This document shows, in pieces, positions 9,396 through 18,785 of a DNA stretch of 45,308 nucleotides. Every line of letters starts with the position of its first letter. Position 1 is the stretch's first letter. Source of the DNA: Candidatus Rifleibacteriota bacterium (lineage in GTDB: Bacteria > Muiribacteriota > Ozemobacteria > Ozemobacterales > Ozemobacteraceae). Both the position numbers and the translations under genes were made by a program. Under the pieces are notes generated by a model. That model was not told the DNA's origin and did no database searches. It saw nothing but the letters and a program-made list of their open reading frames with translations. The stretch is from positions 1 through 45,308 of the forward strand of contig CAJOQX010000306.1 in the NCBI GenBank assembly GCA_905236865.1, read 5' to 3'.

Positions 9396-10502
9396 ATGAA
9401 GGTTCCTCTTTTAGACCTAAAACCTCAATATGCACAAATAAAAGATCAAATAGTTCCAGAACTTCTATCTATTTTTGAAAGCCAAGGTTTCATTCTAGGC
9501 CCTAAAGTCGAAAAACTAGAAAAAGAAATGGCTGAATATATTGGTGTAAAATATACTTTGGGCTGTTCGTCTGGAACAGATGCTCTTTTGCTTGCACTTA
9601 AAGCATTAGATATAAAAGAAGGCGATGAAGTTATCACTACCCCGTATACATTTTTTGCAACCGCAGGTTCAATTGCAAGAACAGGAGCAGTAGCTAAATT
9701 TGTCGATATAGATCCAGACACTTTCTTAATGAATGCAAATCAAATAGAAGAAAATTTGACACAAAAAACAAAAGCAATAATTCCAGTTCATCTTTTCGGT
9801 CAATGTGTTGACATGGATACCGTTATGAAAATTGCTGAAAAATATTATATTCATGTTATTGAAGATGCTGCTCAAGCAATTGGAGCTGAATATAAAGGCA
9901 AACAAGCAGGAACTTTTGGAAATGTAGGTTGCTTTAGCTTTTTCCCAAGTAAGAATTTAGGTTGTTTTGGTGATGGTGGTCTTGTATCAACTAACAGTGA
10001 AAAAACCTACCAGCGTATGAAAGGTCTTAGAGTTCATGGTGGTCAAGTTCAATATCAGCACCAAGAAGTTGGTATGAATGCTCGTCTAGATGCTATTCAA
10101 GCCGCTGTAATATCTATAAAATTACCGTTCTTAAAGAGCTGGACAGAAAAAAGACGTAGAAATGCAGAAATTTACAACGAGCTATTCAAAGATAACCAAA
10201 GAGTAATTACTCCTAAAGCAAAACCAGACTGTTACCATATTTACAATCAATACGTCATAAGAATAGACGGAGATCGAGATGCACTAAAAGCTCACTTAGC
10301 TGAAAAAGAAATAGGTTGCTCTGTTTATTACCCACTATCGTTACATCAACAACCCTGTTTCAAATATTTGGGTTACAAAGCAGGCGATTTCCCAGAATCA
10401 GAAAAAGCTGCGGCTACTTCAATAGCATTGCCTATTTATCCCGACCTTACCCAAGAGCAAATTGAATATGTTGCAGAAACAATAAACAATTATCTTAAAT
10501 AA
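9396..10502 (+). CDS. DegT/DnrJ/EryC1/StrS-family aminotransferase
   Basis: VPLLDLKPQYAQIK, GCSSGTDALLLAL, EDAAQAIGAEYKGKQAGTFGNVGCFSFFPSKNLGCFGDGGLV (PLP lysine), GMNARLDAIQAA; GGAG RBS at 9386. Confidence 0.95.
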   Translation: MKVPLLDLKPQYAQIKDQIVPELLSIFESQGFILGPKVEKLEKEMAEYIGVKYTLGCSSGTDALLLALKALDIKEGDEVITTPYTFFATAGSIARTGAVAKFVDIDPDTFLMNANQIEENLTQKTKAIIPVHLFGQCVDMDTVMKIAEKYYIHVIEDAAQAIGAEYKGKQAGTFGNVGCFSFFPSKNLGCFGDGGLVSTNSEKTYQRMKGLRVHGGQVQYQHQEVGMNARLDAIQAAVISIKLPFLKSWTEKRRRNAEIYNELFKDNQRVITPKAKPDCYHIYNQYVIRIDGDRDALKAHLAEKEIGCSVYYPLSLHQQPCFKYLGYKAGDFPESEKAAATSIALPIYPDLTQEQIEYVAETINNYLK

Positions 10503-10510
10503 GATACAAC

Positions 10511-10550
10511 AAAAGCCTAGCAAAAAAAAACAATTGCTAGGCTTTTATTA
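10511..10550 (+). terminator. Rho-independent terminator
   Basis: AAAAGCCTAGC / GCTAGGCTTTT stem with T-rich tail. Confidence 0.9.
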
Positions 10551-10594
10551 TAATACCTTTAATACAAAATAAATTGTTATTATTAGGAGAACCG

Positions 10595-11530
10595 ATGTTA
10601 AAAAAAATATTATTTGTTTTTCTATCAATCTTTTTCCTTTTGTCAATGCAAAGTTATGCAGAAGATATGTTTGATTATGTTCCAGGTAATACGGGGCTTA
10701 TTATTCAATCTAACATTAAGCAAATTCAAACTATTCCTGAAGTAAAACAATGGTTAGAAAATGCTGTAATAAAACAGAGCGACAATTATTACGAAGAAAT
10801 AAAAGCAATAGGTTTCAATCCTATAGACGACATAGAATCATTATTGTTATTTGTTCCAACTGAAGCCATATCAGATATTAACAAGTCTAAAACCAACATT
10901 GCATTGTTAGCAAAGGGTAAGTTCAATGTAGATCAAATCATTGAAGAAATTAACAATAAAAAAGAATTATTTGAAGATTTTGAAATTGGAATAGAAAACG
11001 GCTTGCAAAATATTATTATAAACAATAATGGCAACAGATTAAAAATATTATTTATAAATGAATCTACAGTTATTGCAGGCTTTGAAGAAGGTGTAGATAA
11101 TGCGAAATTAGTCAGATATGGTAAAAAAGAAGGGATAAAATCACAAAGGGATTTCTCGACTTTCTTAACAGAATTAGATTCTAATTCTACTTTAGCAGTT
11201 GCAACTGTTGTATCTAATGACACAAGAAAGATTCTTTTAGGAAACGACCAGTTAAAATCTTTAGGAAATCTTTCTTATCTTTTATGTAATCTTACACTTA
11301 CAGATAAACTAGCAATAAATATGACAGGTAGTTTTGCCAACCCCTCAGACATGAAGGCTATAACTAAAGCTATTAATTCTTTTGTAGAAACAATAAAACC
11401 TGCCTCTGAAACAACAAACAAACCCATTGGTGAATTTGCTAAGAATCACAAAGTAACAACCAAAGGTTTGTTAGCAACATTAGACTCAGAAATTTCTAAA
11501 GAAACTTTTTATCAATTTTTAGGTTTGTAA
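10595..11530 (+). CDS. Secreted protein, DUF3352-like, paralog of the next gene
   Basis: AGGAGA RBS; signal peptide MLKKILFVFLSIFFLLSMQSYA; colinear similarity with 11720..12748. Confidence 0.75.
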   Translation: MLKKILFVFLSIFFLLSMQSYAEDMFDYVPGNTGLIIQSNIKQIQTIPEVKQWLENAVIKQSDNYYEEIKAIGFNPIDDIESLLLFVPTEAISDINKSKTNIALLAKGKFNVDQIIEEINNKKELFEDFEIGIENGLQNIIINNNGNRLKILFINESTVIAGFEEGVDNAKLVRYGKKEGIKSQRDFSTFLTELDSNSTLAVATVVSNDTRKILLGNDQLKSLGNLSYLLCNLTLTDKLAINMTGSFANPSDMKAITKAINSFVETIKPASETTNKPIGEFAKNHKVTTKGLLATLDSEISKETFYQFLGL

Positions 11531-11646
11531 ATTAAATAGATAAAAAAATATGTCTATTACAGCTAATAATCATAATTAAAGAATAAAAACAAACAGTTTT
11601 ATTATAAAATAGATAAAGAAATACTATGCTAAATAATAACTTACTC

Positions 11647-11676
11647 TTGACATTAACCGCTATATACAGTTATTAT
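11647..11676 (+). promoter_or_regulatory. Promoter TTGACA-N18-TATTAT
   Basis: Direct reading upstream of 11720 CDS. Confidence 0.5.
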
Positions 11677-11719
11677 AATCTAGGTATTTGTATTCCAAAC
11701 ATTAAGGGAGTAGATATAA

Positions 11720-12748
11720 ATGTTTAAAAAATTAATGCTTTGCATTGCTATTATCGTTGCTATTTCTTGTCAAGCTGTATTTGCTGCTGGCTTAACAAAT
11801 TTGATTCCTGAAGATACAGATTTTATTTTTCAAATAAATGTTTCTAAAATACTTTCTAGTCCAGAAATTCAGAAACAAATACAAGAAGCTCTAAAAAAAG
11901 ATGAAAACCAGCAAAAAATGTTTGAAGAATTTAAGACCAAATCTGGTTTTGATCCTTTTAAAGATATTAGAAACGTAGCTATTTTTACTTCTGGTAAAAT
12001 TGTTGAAAATCAAGAAGCACTTGGTGGAGTTTTAGTTGAAGGTACTTTTGATATACAAAAGTTCGTTGGAGCTATAAAAGATGATAAAAGTGCTATTCAA
12101 GATGTTACTCCAACAGTTATTGATGGTTTTACTTGTATAGTTCCCAAGAATGCTAAAGAAGGCTACGCTATATTCTTAGACAAGAACTATCTTGTTGTTG
12201 GTAGCCAAGCAGGTTGTGATGCTGTAAAAGCAATAAAAATGGCTAAAGCAAAAGCTATCCAAAACAAAGCGTTTTTATCTGTTATGAGCAAAGTTGATTC
12301 AGCTGCAACTTTAAGTGGCGTTGGTTTATTACCAAAAACTTTAAAAGATAAATGTCTTGAAAATCCTAACTTAGCTTTCATAGCAAATATCGATTCTTTC
12401 TTCTTTGATTTCAACAATGATAAAAATATGGTTTTCAACTTTAATGCTCAAATCGACAAAGAAGAAAATGTTAATCCTGTAGTAACTCAACTTACTGGTT
12501 TAGTTCAAATGATTAAAATGATTGCTAGCAGTCAATTGGCTGAAGCAGCTGAAGTAATGAACAAAATAGCTATTACCAGTGAAAAGAATATTGTAAAAAT
12601 GTCTTTTGATATTCCTGCCGATAAAATCATTGAACTCAAAAAGAAAATAGAAGAAAAAGCTAAGGAATTTGAAAAACAAAATGGTGGAAATGGCATTAAC
12701 GCTCCACGTAAAGAACAAGAAAAAGGTAATGATGCTTTACGTCAGTAA
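11720..12748 (+). CDS. Secreted protein, DUF3352-like
   Basis: GGGAG RBS; signal peptide MFKKLMLCIAIIVAISCQAVFAA; LIPEDTDFIFQINVSKILSSPEIQKQI ... SGFDPFKDIRNVAIFTSG. Confidence 0.8.
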   Translation: MFKKLMLCIAIIVAISCQAVFAAGLTNLIPEDTDFIFQINVSKILSSPEIQKQIQEALKKDENQQKMFEEFKTKSGFDPFKDIRNVAIFTSGKIVENQEALGGVLVEGTFDIQKFVGAIKDDKSAIQDVTPTVIDGFTCIVPKNAKEGYAIFLDKNYLVVGSQAGCDAVKAIKMAKAKAIQNKAFLSVMSKVDSAATLSGVGLLPKTLKDKCLENPNLAFIANIDSFFFDFNNDKNMVFNFNAQIDKEENVNPVVTQLTGLVQMIKMIASSQLAEAAEVMNKIAITSEKNIVKMSFDIPADKIIELKKKIEEKAKEFEKQNGGNGINAPRKEQEKGNDALRQ

Positions 12749-12776
12749 AATAAATAGCTAGTTATAATAAAGAAAT

Positions 12777-12820
12777 AAAAAGAAACTAGTTTTAATATTA
12801 ACTAGGTTCTTTTTATTTTT
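12777..12820 (+). terminator. Rho-independent terminator
   Basis: AAAAAGAAACTAGTT ... AACTAGGTTCTTTTT followed by T-rich tract. Confidence 0.75.
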
Positions 12821-12956
12821 TTTGTATTATTATTTTTTTAATCATTATTTCATATTTTTCATAAAACTTTTTAAACAGAAACAAAGTAAAATAAGTTGTG
12901 AGAAACAAAAAAGATATAGTATAATAAAAGATAAACAAGCAAAAATAGGGTACATA

Positions 12957-13787
12957 ATGAGCAACGAAAATAATGAATTAACAATAGAAAACTTTTTAAA
13001 AAAAGTTCAAGAAGGCGATAACACTCTTTTAATCATCGGAGCTGTTTTAATGATTGTTCCAATGATCACTTTGTTTTTCCTTGTAGGCGGTAAAGCCGAT
13101 AAAAAAGCGACTCAGCATAAACTAAAAACTATGCAACGAAAAAATGTATATAGTTATTTAAGAAAAGAAAACAACAAATCTACAAATTCTGCTACCAAAA
13201 AAACGAGCTCTAGTAGTTCTTCTAGTAATTGGTCTTTTACTCCTCGAACCTTAGAACAAAAGATAGCTGATGAATTAAGAGAAGCCGCTTTAACCGTAGA
13301 GAGACAATGTTCTCAAGTTAGAGTTCCTCCAGGATTAACAGGAGATGCTAGAAATATATATATTGCAGAACATAACTACAATCTTAGTATGGGTAATGGT
13401 TCATTAGATTTAGGTAATTATAGAGAAGCCGAAAATTATTTTCAAAAAGCTCTTGATGAAGCAGACGACAACCCTTTTTTGAAATTATACGCTTTGGGAG
13501 GCTTATGTGCTGTTTACGAAAAAACAGGAGATATAGCAAGGCTACAAGAAGCATATAGTAGATATTTTGATGCAATCAAAAATGATATACCACCAGAATT
13601 TGGGGGAGGTATAGATTTAAAAGGTTCTATTAGCAATGCTTATAAATCTTTGGTTTCAGTAGGAAAATACGCCTTAGAATCAGAATTATCCAAAGCAATA
13701 TCTGAAACAAAAAGATTCAAATCTGGTATTCCATCTGAAATTAACATACGTGATGCCTACAAAAGTTTTCCCTTCAAATACGAATAG
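12957..13787 (+). CDS. Single-TM, TPR-containing protein heading the pseudopilin operon
   Basis: Start MSNENNELTIENF preferred over upstream ORF start; TM LLIIGAVLMIVPMITLFFLVGG; TPR-like NYREAENYFQKALDEADDNPFLKLYALGGLC. Confidence 0.75.
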   Translation: MSNENNELTIENFLKKVQEGDNTLLIIGAVLMIVPMITLFFLVGGKADKKATQHKLKTMQRKNVYSYLRKENNKSTNSATKKTSSSSSSSNWSFTPRTLEQKIADELREAALTVERQCSQVRVPPGLTGDARNIYIAEHNYNLSMGNGSLDLGNYREAENYFQKALDEADDNPFLKLYALGGLCAVYEKTGDIARLQEAYSRYFDAIKNDIPPEFGGGIDLKGSISNAYKSLVSVGKYALESELSKAISETKRFKSGIPSEINIRDAYKSFPFKYE

Positions 13788-13798
13788 AGGAGCATAAT

Positions 13799-16663
13799 AT
13801 GAACAAATTCACAATCAATAAAAAAACAGGAAGTGTTTTTATTACTGTTATTGGAATTTTAGGTGTAATTATTTTTGCTGCGACAATATTTATGTCCTCT
13901 ACTATTCAAGAAGGAAGAGAAACAAATCTGTCTATAAGAGGTCTTCATGCTTCATCGCTTGCTGAAGCTGCATTAGAGCGAGCAATGAATAAAATAATAA
14001 AAGACATAAACAAAATCGATTTAGCCCAAACCAAGTCGACAGATTTATCAATCGCTCTACGCCTACCTGCCCCAGAAGGCAGTTCAAATCTAGGTTTAGC
14101 ATCAAATCTTGGGAATGATAATGTTTTACAATTATCGAATGATGTAACAAAAGAAATAGAGTTTGATAAAAATAGTCTCCAAGACGAAAAGAAAGATTTA
14201 GACGATTTAGTCAAATTTATGACTGATAATGCAGAATATGAAGTTTCAGTTAAAGCCAAAATTACTCATGCATTTAGAAATTCACCAGGAACTGACAATT
14301 CTAACTATAAAATTCCTGGAGTCGATATTTCTTGGAACACAAGAAAAGACGTTAATTCTTTATTAGATGGAGAAGGTTATAGAGCTTGGGAATTAAAATT
14401 TCCAGATAATATGAAATGGTTTCAATTTAAAATTCCTATAAAATTATTTGGTTTTGAAATAGCTAGTGTTGACGTTGTAAAAGTTGTAAGTGATTTATCT
14501 AAAGCTGCTTTTGGTTTCAGTAATCCTAGTATTGAAGACATGACTACTATGAATTGGTTAGCAGATAAGCTAATGAATGACGTAATAGCAAAAGTGGGCT
14601 CATTTATTTCAGGCAACAATATAAATGATTTGTATCCGATAGAAATAAATGTTCAAAAGGGAAATATGCCAAAAACTGTTTCAGAACTATGGCCAGCAGG
14701 GACAAACATAACAGAACAAGAAAATCAATATTTTGAAAAATATGGACAAATATCTTTCGATTGTGAAGCAAAAATTAAATATAAAGATGGCTACACTTCA
14801 ACAAGACGATTAAATGCAGTAAAAGATTTTAAGGTATCTGACTGTGAACCGCCTGCTTCTATGTATAGTTTTTTTATAGCAAATGAAGACAACAAACAAA
14901 TATTATTTAACGATGTTGGCGGACAAATGTATATAAATAGCGTATCTTATTCTAACATAGGAGCTTATGCATTAGGTTTACTAAAAGATGCAGTTTCAGA
15001 TGGCAGTAAAAATGACGACATGAATAAATTAGAATTTCCTGGTTTAATAAGGATTAATTCAAAAACCGACAAACCTATTGAATGTAATGTAAGTTTAATG
15101 GGTGATAGATCTCAAACAGAAATAGTAAACAAAGATAAAGACGGAAATATAATCAAAGAAAACAACACTGGTTTTCAAAGTTTTCTTGGTGATGCTAGGG
15201 ATATTCTCAACGGCTTAGATGCTACATTATTGGTTAAATCAAAAAGAGATGTAAAAAAAGCAAATGTTTCCTATAGTGTTGATGTAAAAAAAGAAGAAAA
15301 AAAGCCAAAGGAACCATCTGTAGACAAATCAGAATCTGACAACGGAAACGTTCCCGCAAACGATAATAAAAATAACAACGATGATAAATCAAACAAAGAT
15401 GATGATAATTCAGGAACAAAAACTTCCGTTTCGGGTAAATTATCTGCAAAAAGAGATAGAATATCTATCAAAGAATTATCTGGTTTGCTAGGAACAAAAG
15501 GAATTGGCATGAATTTAGTTCCTGCAGTAAATAATATGGGTTGTAATGTTATAGAATTGGCAATATGTTTAGCTCTTATGCCACTAGGAGAACAGCTTGT
15601 AGAAGCAATAGACGACCAAACAAAAGAGGCTGGCTTTGGAAAGTACGTTTCGCTCACAGGTGGCTTAAGTAATATTGTTGACGAAATGGATTGTTTTGAA
15701 ACTTGGGAAATGCCTTATATGGGAACAAGAAATTCACTATTTACTTGGCCTAATCTTGGAGGAAACTATAATAGAACACATTTATTTGGATATGCTGGTT
15801 TCCATCCTCCGTTAACAAGAGAAATTGAAGGAAATGTTGTCGCTAAGTATAGACAATGGAGAATGTGCATTCTAGGGATGACTTTATCGGATAAAATATA
15901 TATTGGCGTTGTACCTATACCTCCAATTCCTGCACCTTTATGGAAATCAACAGAACAAACATTTAAATATGGCTATAATATCCCTGGGTTTAAAAGTTTA
16001 GATGATAATGGAGATGACGATAGCACAGTACATACTTATGATCCTGCTGTAGAAGAAAATAAAGTTCCTAATTTATATACAGGAGAACAATATGCTAAAA
16101 AAGCTACATATTACTATGAAAAAGAAAGCGATTTTCTTGAAGACCTTCCAAATAGAATGGCTGTTGTCAAAGGGAAAAAATGCCTTGTTTTAAACGGAAT
16201 AACTTATGTAGCAGATAGCATTAGCGATTTTCGTGTTGCAGACTCTGACACTCTATATGTTGTTGGAAAAGGCATGATTGTTGTTAGCGGTAACGTTAAA
16301 CTAGGTTGCAATATAGTCTGCATAGACAATGACGAAAAAGATGATAAAGAAAAAACGGTATTTTCTTTAATTTGTCGAAAAGGCGGTCTAATTATGTTAG
16401 AACCGAATTCTTTTTTACTTGAAGGATCTCTTTATACAGATAAAGGAATTATTATGGGGCCTAGTTCAAGTTTGCACATTCTTGGCAACTGGGTTACTAA
16501 TGTTTTTGAAAGAGACAAAATTGCAGGAACACTTGTCGTTGACTATATTTCATCTCGAACCAGAACAGATGTAGGTAGTCTGCATCCTACTAGAGGGAAA
16601 TATAATCCCAAAAGATATAATATTTCATTTAGCCCTGTATGGTCTACTTGGAGAGCATATTAA
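13799..16663 (+). CDS. Large PilX/GspK-like (pseudo)pilin-type protein, 954 aa
   Basis: GAGGAG RBS; N-terminal GSVFITVIGILGVIIFAATIFMSSTIQEGRETNLSIRGLHASSLAEAALERAMNKI; Asp/Asn/Lys-rich linker; C-terminal beta-helix-like segment. Confidence 0.75.
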   Translation: MNKFTINKKTGSVFITVIGILGVIIFAATIFMSSTIQEGRETNLSIRGLHASSLAEAALERAMNKIIKDINKIDLAQTKSTDLSIALRLPAPEGSSNLGLASNLGNDNVLQLSNDVTKEIEFDKNSLQDEKKDLDDLVKFMTDNAEYEVSVKAKITHAFRNSPGTDNSNYKIPGVDISWNTRKDVNSLLDGEGYRAWELKFPDNMKWFQFKIPIKLFGFEIASVDVVKVVSDLSKAAFGFSNPSIEDMTTMNWLADKLMNDVIAKVGSFISGNNINDLYPIEINVQKGNMPKTVSELWPAGTNITEQENQYFEKYGQISFDCEAKIKYKDGYTSTRRLNAVKDFKVSDCEPPASMYSFFIANEDNKQILFNDVGGQMYINSVSYSNIGAYALGLLKDAVSDGSKNDDMNKLEFPGLIRINSKTDKPIECNVSLMGDRSQTEIVNKDKDGNIIKENNTGFQSFLGDARDILNGLDATLLVKSKRDVKKANVSYSVDVKKEEKKPKEPSVDKSESDNGNVPANDNKNNNDDKSNKDDDNSGTKTSVSGKLSAKRDRISIKELSGLLGTKGIGMNLVPAVNNMGCNVIELAICLALMPLGEQLVEAIDDQTKEAGFGKYVSLTGGLSNIVDEMDCFETWEMPYMGTRNSLFTWPNLGGNYNRTHLFGYAGFHPPLTREIEGNVVAKYRQWRMCILGMTLSDKIYIGVVPIPPIPAPLWKSTEQTFKYGYNIPGFKSLDDNGDDDSTVHTYDPAVEENKVPNLYTGEQYAKKATYYYEKESDFLEDLPNRMAVVKGKKCLVLNGITYVADSISDFRVADSDTLYVVGKGMIVVSGNVKLGCNIVCIDNDEKDDKEKTVFSLICRKGGLIMLEPNSFLLEGSLYTDKGIIMGPSSSLHILGNWVTNVFERDKIAGTLVVDYISSRTRTDVGSLHPTRGKYNPKRYNISFSPVWSTWRAY

Positions 16664-17175
16664 TGAAAAATTCAACCTTAAACCAAAAAGGAACTTCCTT
16701 AATAGAAATAATCATTGCAGTATTTATAATAGCTTGTGCTTTTATACCTATACTTAGATTAGTTGATTATGGTTCTGTTTCCACTGCAAAAATAGGTAAC
16801 TATGCAAAAGCAACAAGATTAGCCCAAGAACTCATCGAAGAATTTAAACACGTTCCTTTTAAAGTCATCAATGATACCTACAAAGATTTTCCTGTTGGGG
16901 AATGGCGAGATGAAGGTATTCCAGAATCTTACTATTCGGAAACCCAAAGAAAAATTGAAGAATTTAGAACCGAAGGCGAAAAAACAAAAAGCGTAAAAGA
17001 CTTCGACTGCAAAACAAAAGTAAAAATATATAAAAATGATTTCGATCAAATAAATGAAATTTGGCTTGAAGTTGAAATTGGTTGGTATGATATGGGTACT
17101 ATTGAAAAAGCTAAAGGAACAAAAAGATTAATAAAAGTAGCCAATGCTTACCATAATGCAGAAGCTATATATTAA
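16663..17175 (+). CDS. PilV/GspI-like prepilin
   Basis: Prepilin signal QKG-TSLIEIIIAVFIIACAFIPILRL; ATG overlaps upstream TAA (TAATG). Confidence 0.85.
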   Translation: MKNSTLNQKGTSLIEIIIAVFIIACAFIPILRLVDYGSVSTAKIGNYAKATRLAQELIEEFKHVPFKVINDTYKDFPVGEWRDEGIPESYYSETQRKIEEFRTEGEKTKSVKDFDCKTKVKIYKNDFDQINEIWLEVEIGWYDMGTIEKAKGTKRLIKVANAYHNAEAIY

Positions 17176-17216
17176 TAAAACCCACGTAGAATGTTATCTA
17201 TTTTAGGAGCAAAAAA

Positions 17217-18647
17217 ATGATTATTAAGCAGCAAAAAAATAATATGAGCAAAAAAGCTTTCACATTAGTTGAGATTATGGTAGCAATAGTCATAACCACA
17301 ATAGTTCTAACTGCTGCTTTTACTATTTGGTCTAGAATAAGATTACGAATTTCACGTTCCTATACCAAACAAACATTACAAAATGAACTTAGAAAAATTG
17401 CAAACTATATGCAAAATGATTTCAAATCTATAAGGTATTATAGAGATGGAGACGAATCCAAACCCATAGAATTACCAAATAACAATACAAACTGGACTCT
17501 ATCATTTCAAAAGTTTAAAGAAATAGATGAAAGTAGTAAAGACAAATTAGCTCAAGATATTCTTGAAGAAGTAAAATATTCTTTAAACAATAAAGTACTA
17601 AAAAGAAATAACAAATTATTATCTGCTAATTGTGAGTCTGTACAAATTATTCGAGCAACAGAAGAAAAAAGCAATATATATGAAGATAAAAGATTAGAAG
17701 AAGCTAGAGATTCCAAACTAGAAATCGAAATAACTGGGGTATTAAGAGTTCCTGGTACCACAGAAGAAGAATATCATGTAGAAAAAACTTCAGTAGTTAT
17801 GCGTAACGAATACTATACTAAAATAAATAAGAATTATAAATCCAACTTTGATTTGCAAAAAATGGGTAACGTAGTTGTAGAAGCAGATTTAGGGAAAATT
17901 GATTTGGCAAGTCAATCTAACGAAGCATTAAAAGAAATGTTGGCAACTTTAGAGCAAACAATGATTAAATGTAATGAAAACCTAGATAATATAAATTCAG
18001 CCATGGGCGATGAAGAACCAGAAGGAGTCCATTGGTGGGAAAAATTAGGTGCTTGGCTTGGTGCAGACAACTTATATGGAGAATTTAAAAATGAAAGAAA
18101 TAAATTAGTTGCTGCTGATACTATTGATGAGGTTAATAAGGCTGTTGAAGATATACAAAAAAAAGTTGACGAAGACGAAGAAAAATTCTTCAAAAATTCA
18201 TATAGTGGCTATGATAAATTAACTAATGAAGAAAAAAAAGAGTTTAAAAAAGCTTATGATATGAAAGTTCATGACAAAAATATGGAAGATGCCTACAAAA
18301 AACTTAACAATGGGAAAGAACCTATTACTAATGAAAAAATACTTAATGCCCAAGCAAATGGGAATAAGTTAGATGAAAATGGGAAAGAAACCACTATATT
18401 AGATGGTGGAGGTGATTCATCAATTGTTGAACAAAAGAAACAAGAAGCTAACAATATTCTATCCTATTATAATAATATTTCTTTAGATTGGATGGATAAA
18501 TCAGAATATAAAGAAATAATAGGAACTTACCAATCTAGAAAAAATTTATTAGAATCTGCTAATACAAAAATAGAACTAATAAAAGTTAAAGATGAATGTA
18601 ATAGAGATAAAAATGAAGTAGAAAAAGAATTAGCTTCAAGAAAATAA
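17217..18647 (+). CDS. PilW/GspJ-like prepilin with long charged C-terminal extension
   Basis: KKAFTLVEIMVAIVITTIVLTAAFTIWSRIR prepilin N-terminus; residues after about 230 are charged and helical. Confidence 0.85.
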   Translation: MIIKQQKNNMSKKAFTLVEIMVAIVITTIVLTAAFTIWSRIRLRISRSYTKQTLQNELRKIANYMQNDFKSIRYYRDGDESKPIELPNNNTNWTLSFQKFKEIDESSKDKLAQDILEEVKYSLNNKVLKRNNKLLSANCESVQIIRATEEKSNIYEDKRLEEARDSKLEIEITGVLRVPGTTEEEYHVEKTSVVMRNEYYTKINKNYKSNFDLQKMGNVVVEADLGKIDLASQSNEALKEMLATLEQTMIKCNENLDNINSAMGDEEPEGVHWWEKLGAWLGADNLYGEFKNERNKLVAADTIDEVNKAVEDIQKKVDEDEEKFFKNSYSGYDKLTNEEKKEFKKAYDMKVHDKNMEDAYKKLNNGKEPITNEKILNAQANGNKLDENGKETTILDGGGDSSIVEQKKQEANNILSYYNNISLDWMDKSEYKEIIGTYQSRKNLLESANTKIELIKVKDECNRDKNEVEKELASRK

Positions 18648-18744
18648 AAAAAATCTTGAAAATATTACAAAAATTTTTAATATTAGTTAAAAGTATCTTT
18701 TATACAAATTATGTGTTACAATAAATAAGATATTTCTTTGTCAT

Positions 18745-18767
18745 TGTGATTTAAATCAAACTTTGAT
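18745..18767. promoter_or_regulatory. CRP/FNR-like palindrome TGTGA-N6-TCAAA overlapping ATCAAACTTTGAT
   Basis: Two overlapping palindromes (TGATTTAAATCA, ATCAAACTTTGAT) 20-40 nt upstream of the pilC-like ATG. Confidence 0.3.
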
Positions 18768-18785
18768 ATATAGGAGTAAAGTTTT

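Noticed and set aside
9446-9721. Minus-strand 91-aa ORF in the aminotransferase gene
   Set aside because: Antisense to well-conserved DegT-family motifs.
15234-15657. Minus-strand ORFs inside the 954-aa pilin-like gene
   Set aside because: Antisense to a low-complexity Asp/Lys/Asn linker; no start signals; the sense frame is clearly coding.
18648-18690. Possible terminator AATATTA...TAATATT after the PilW-like gene
   Set aside because: AU-only stem without a clear U tract; unstable.
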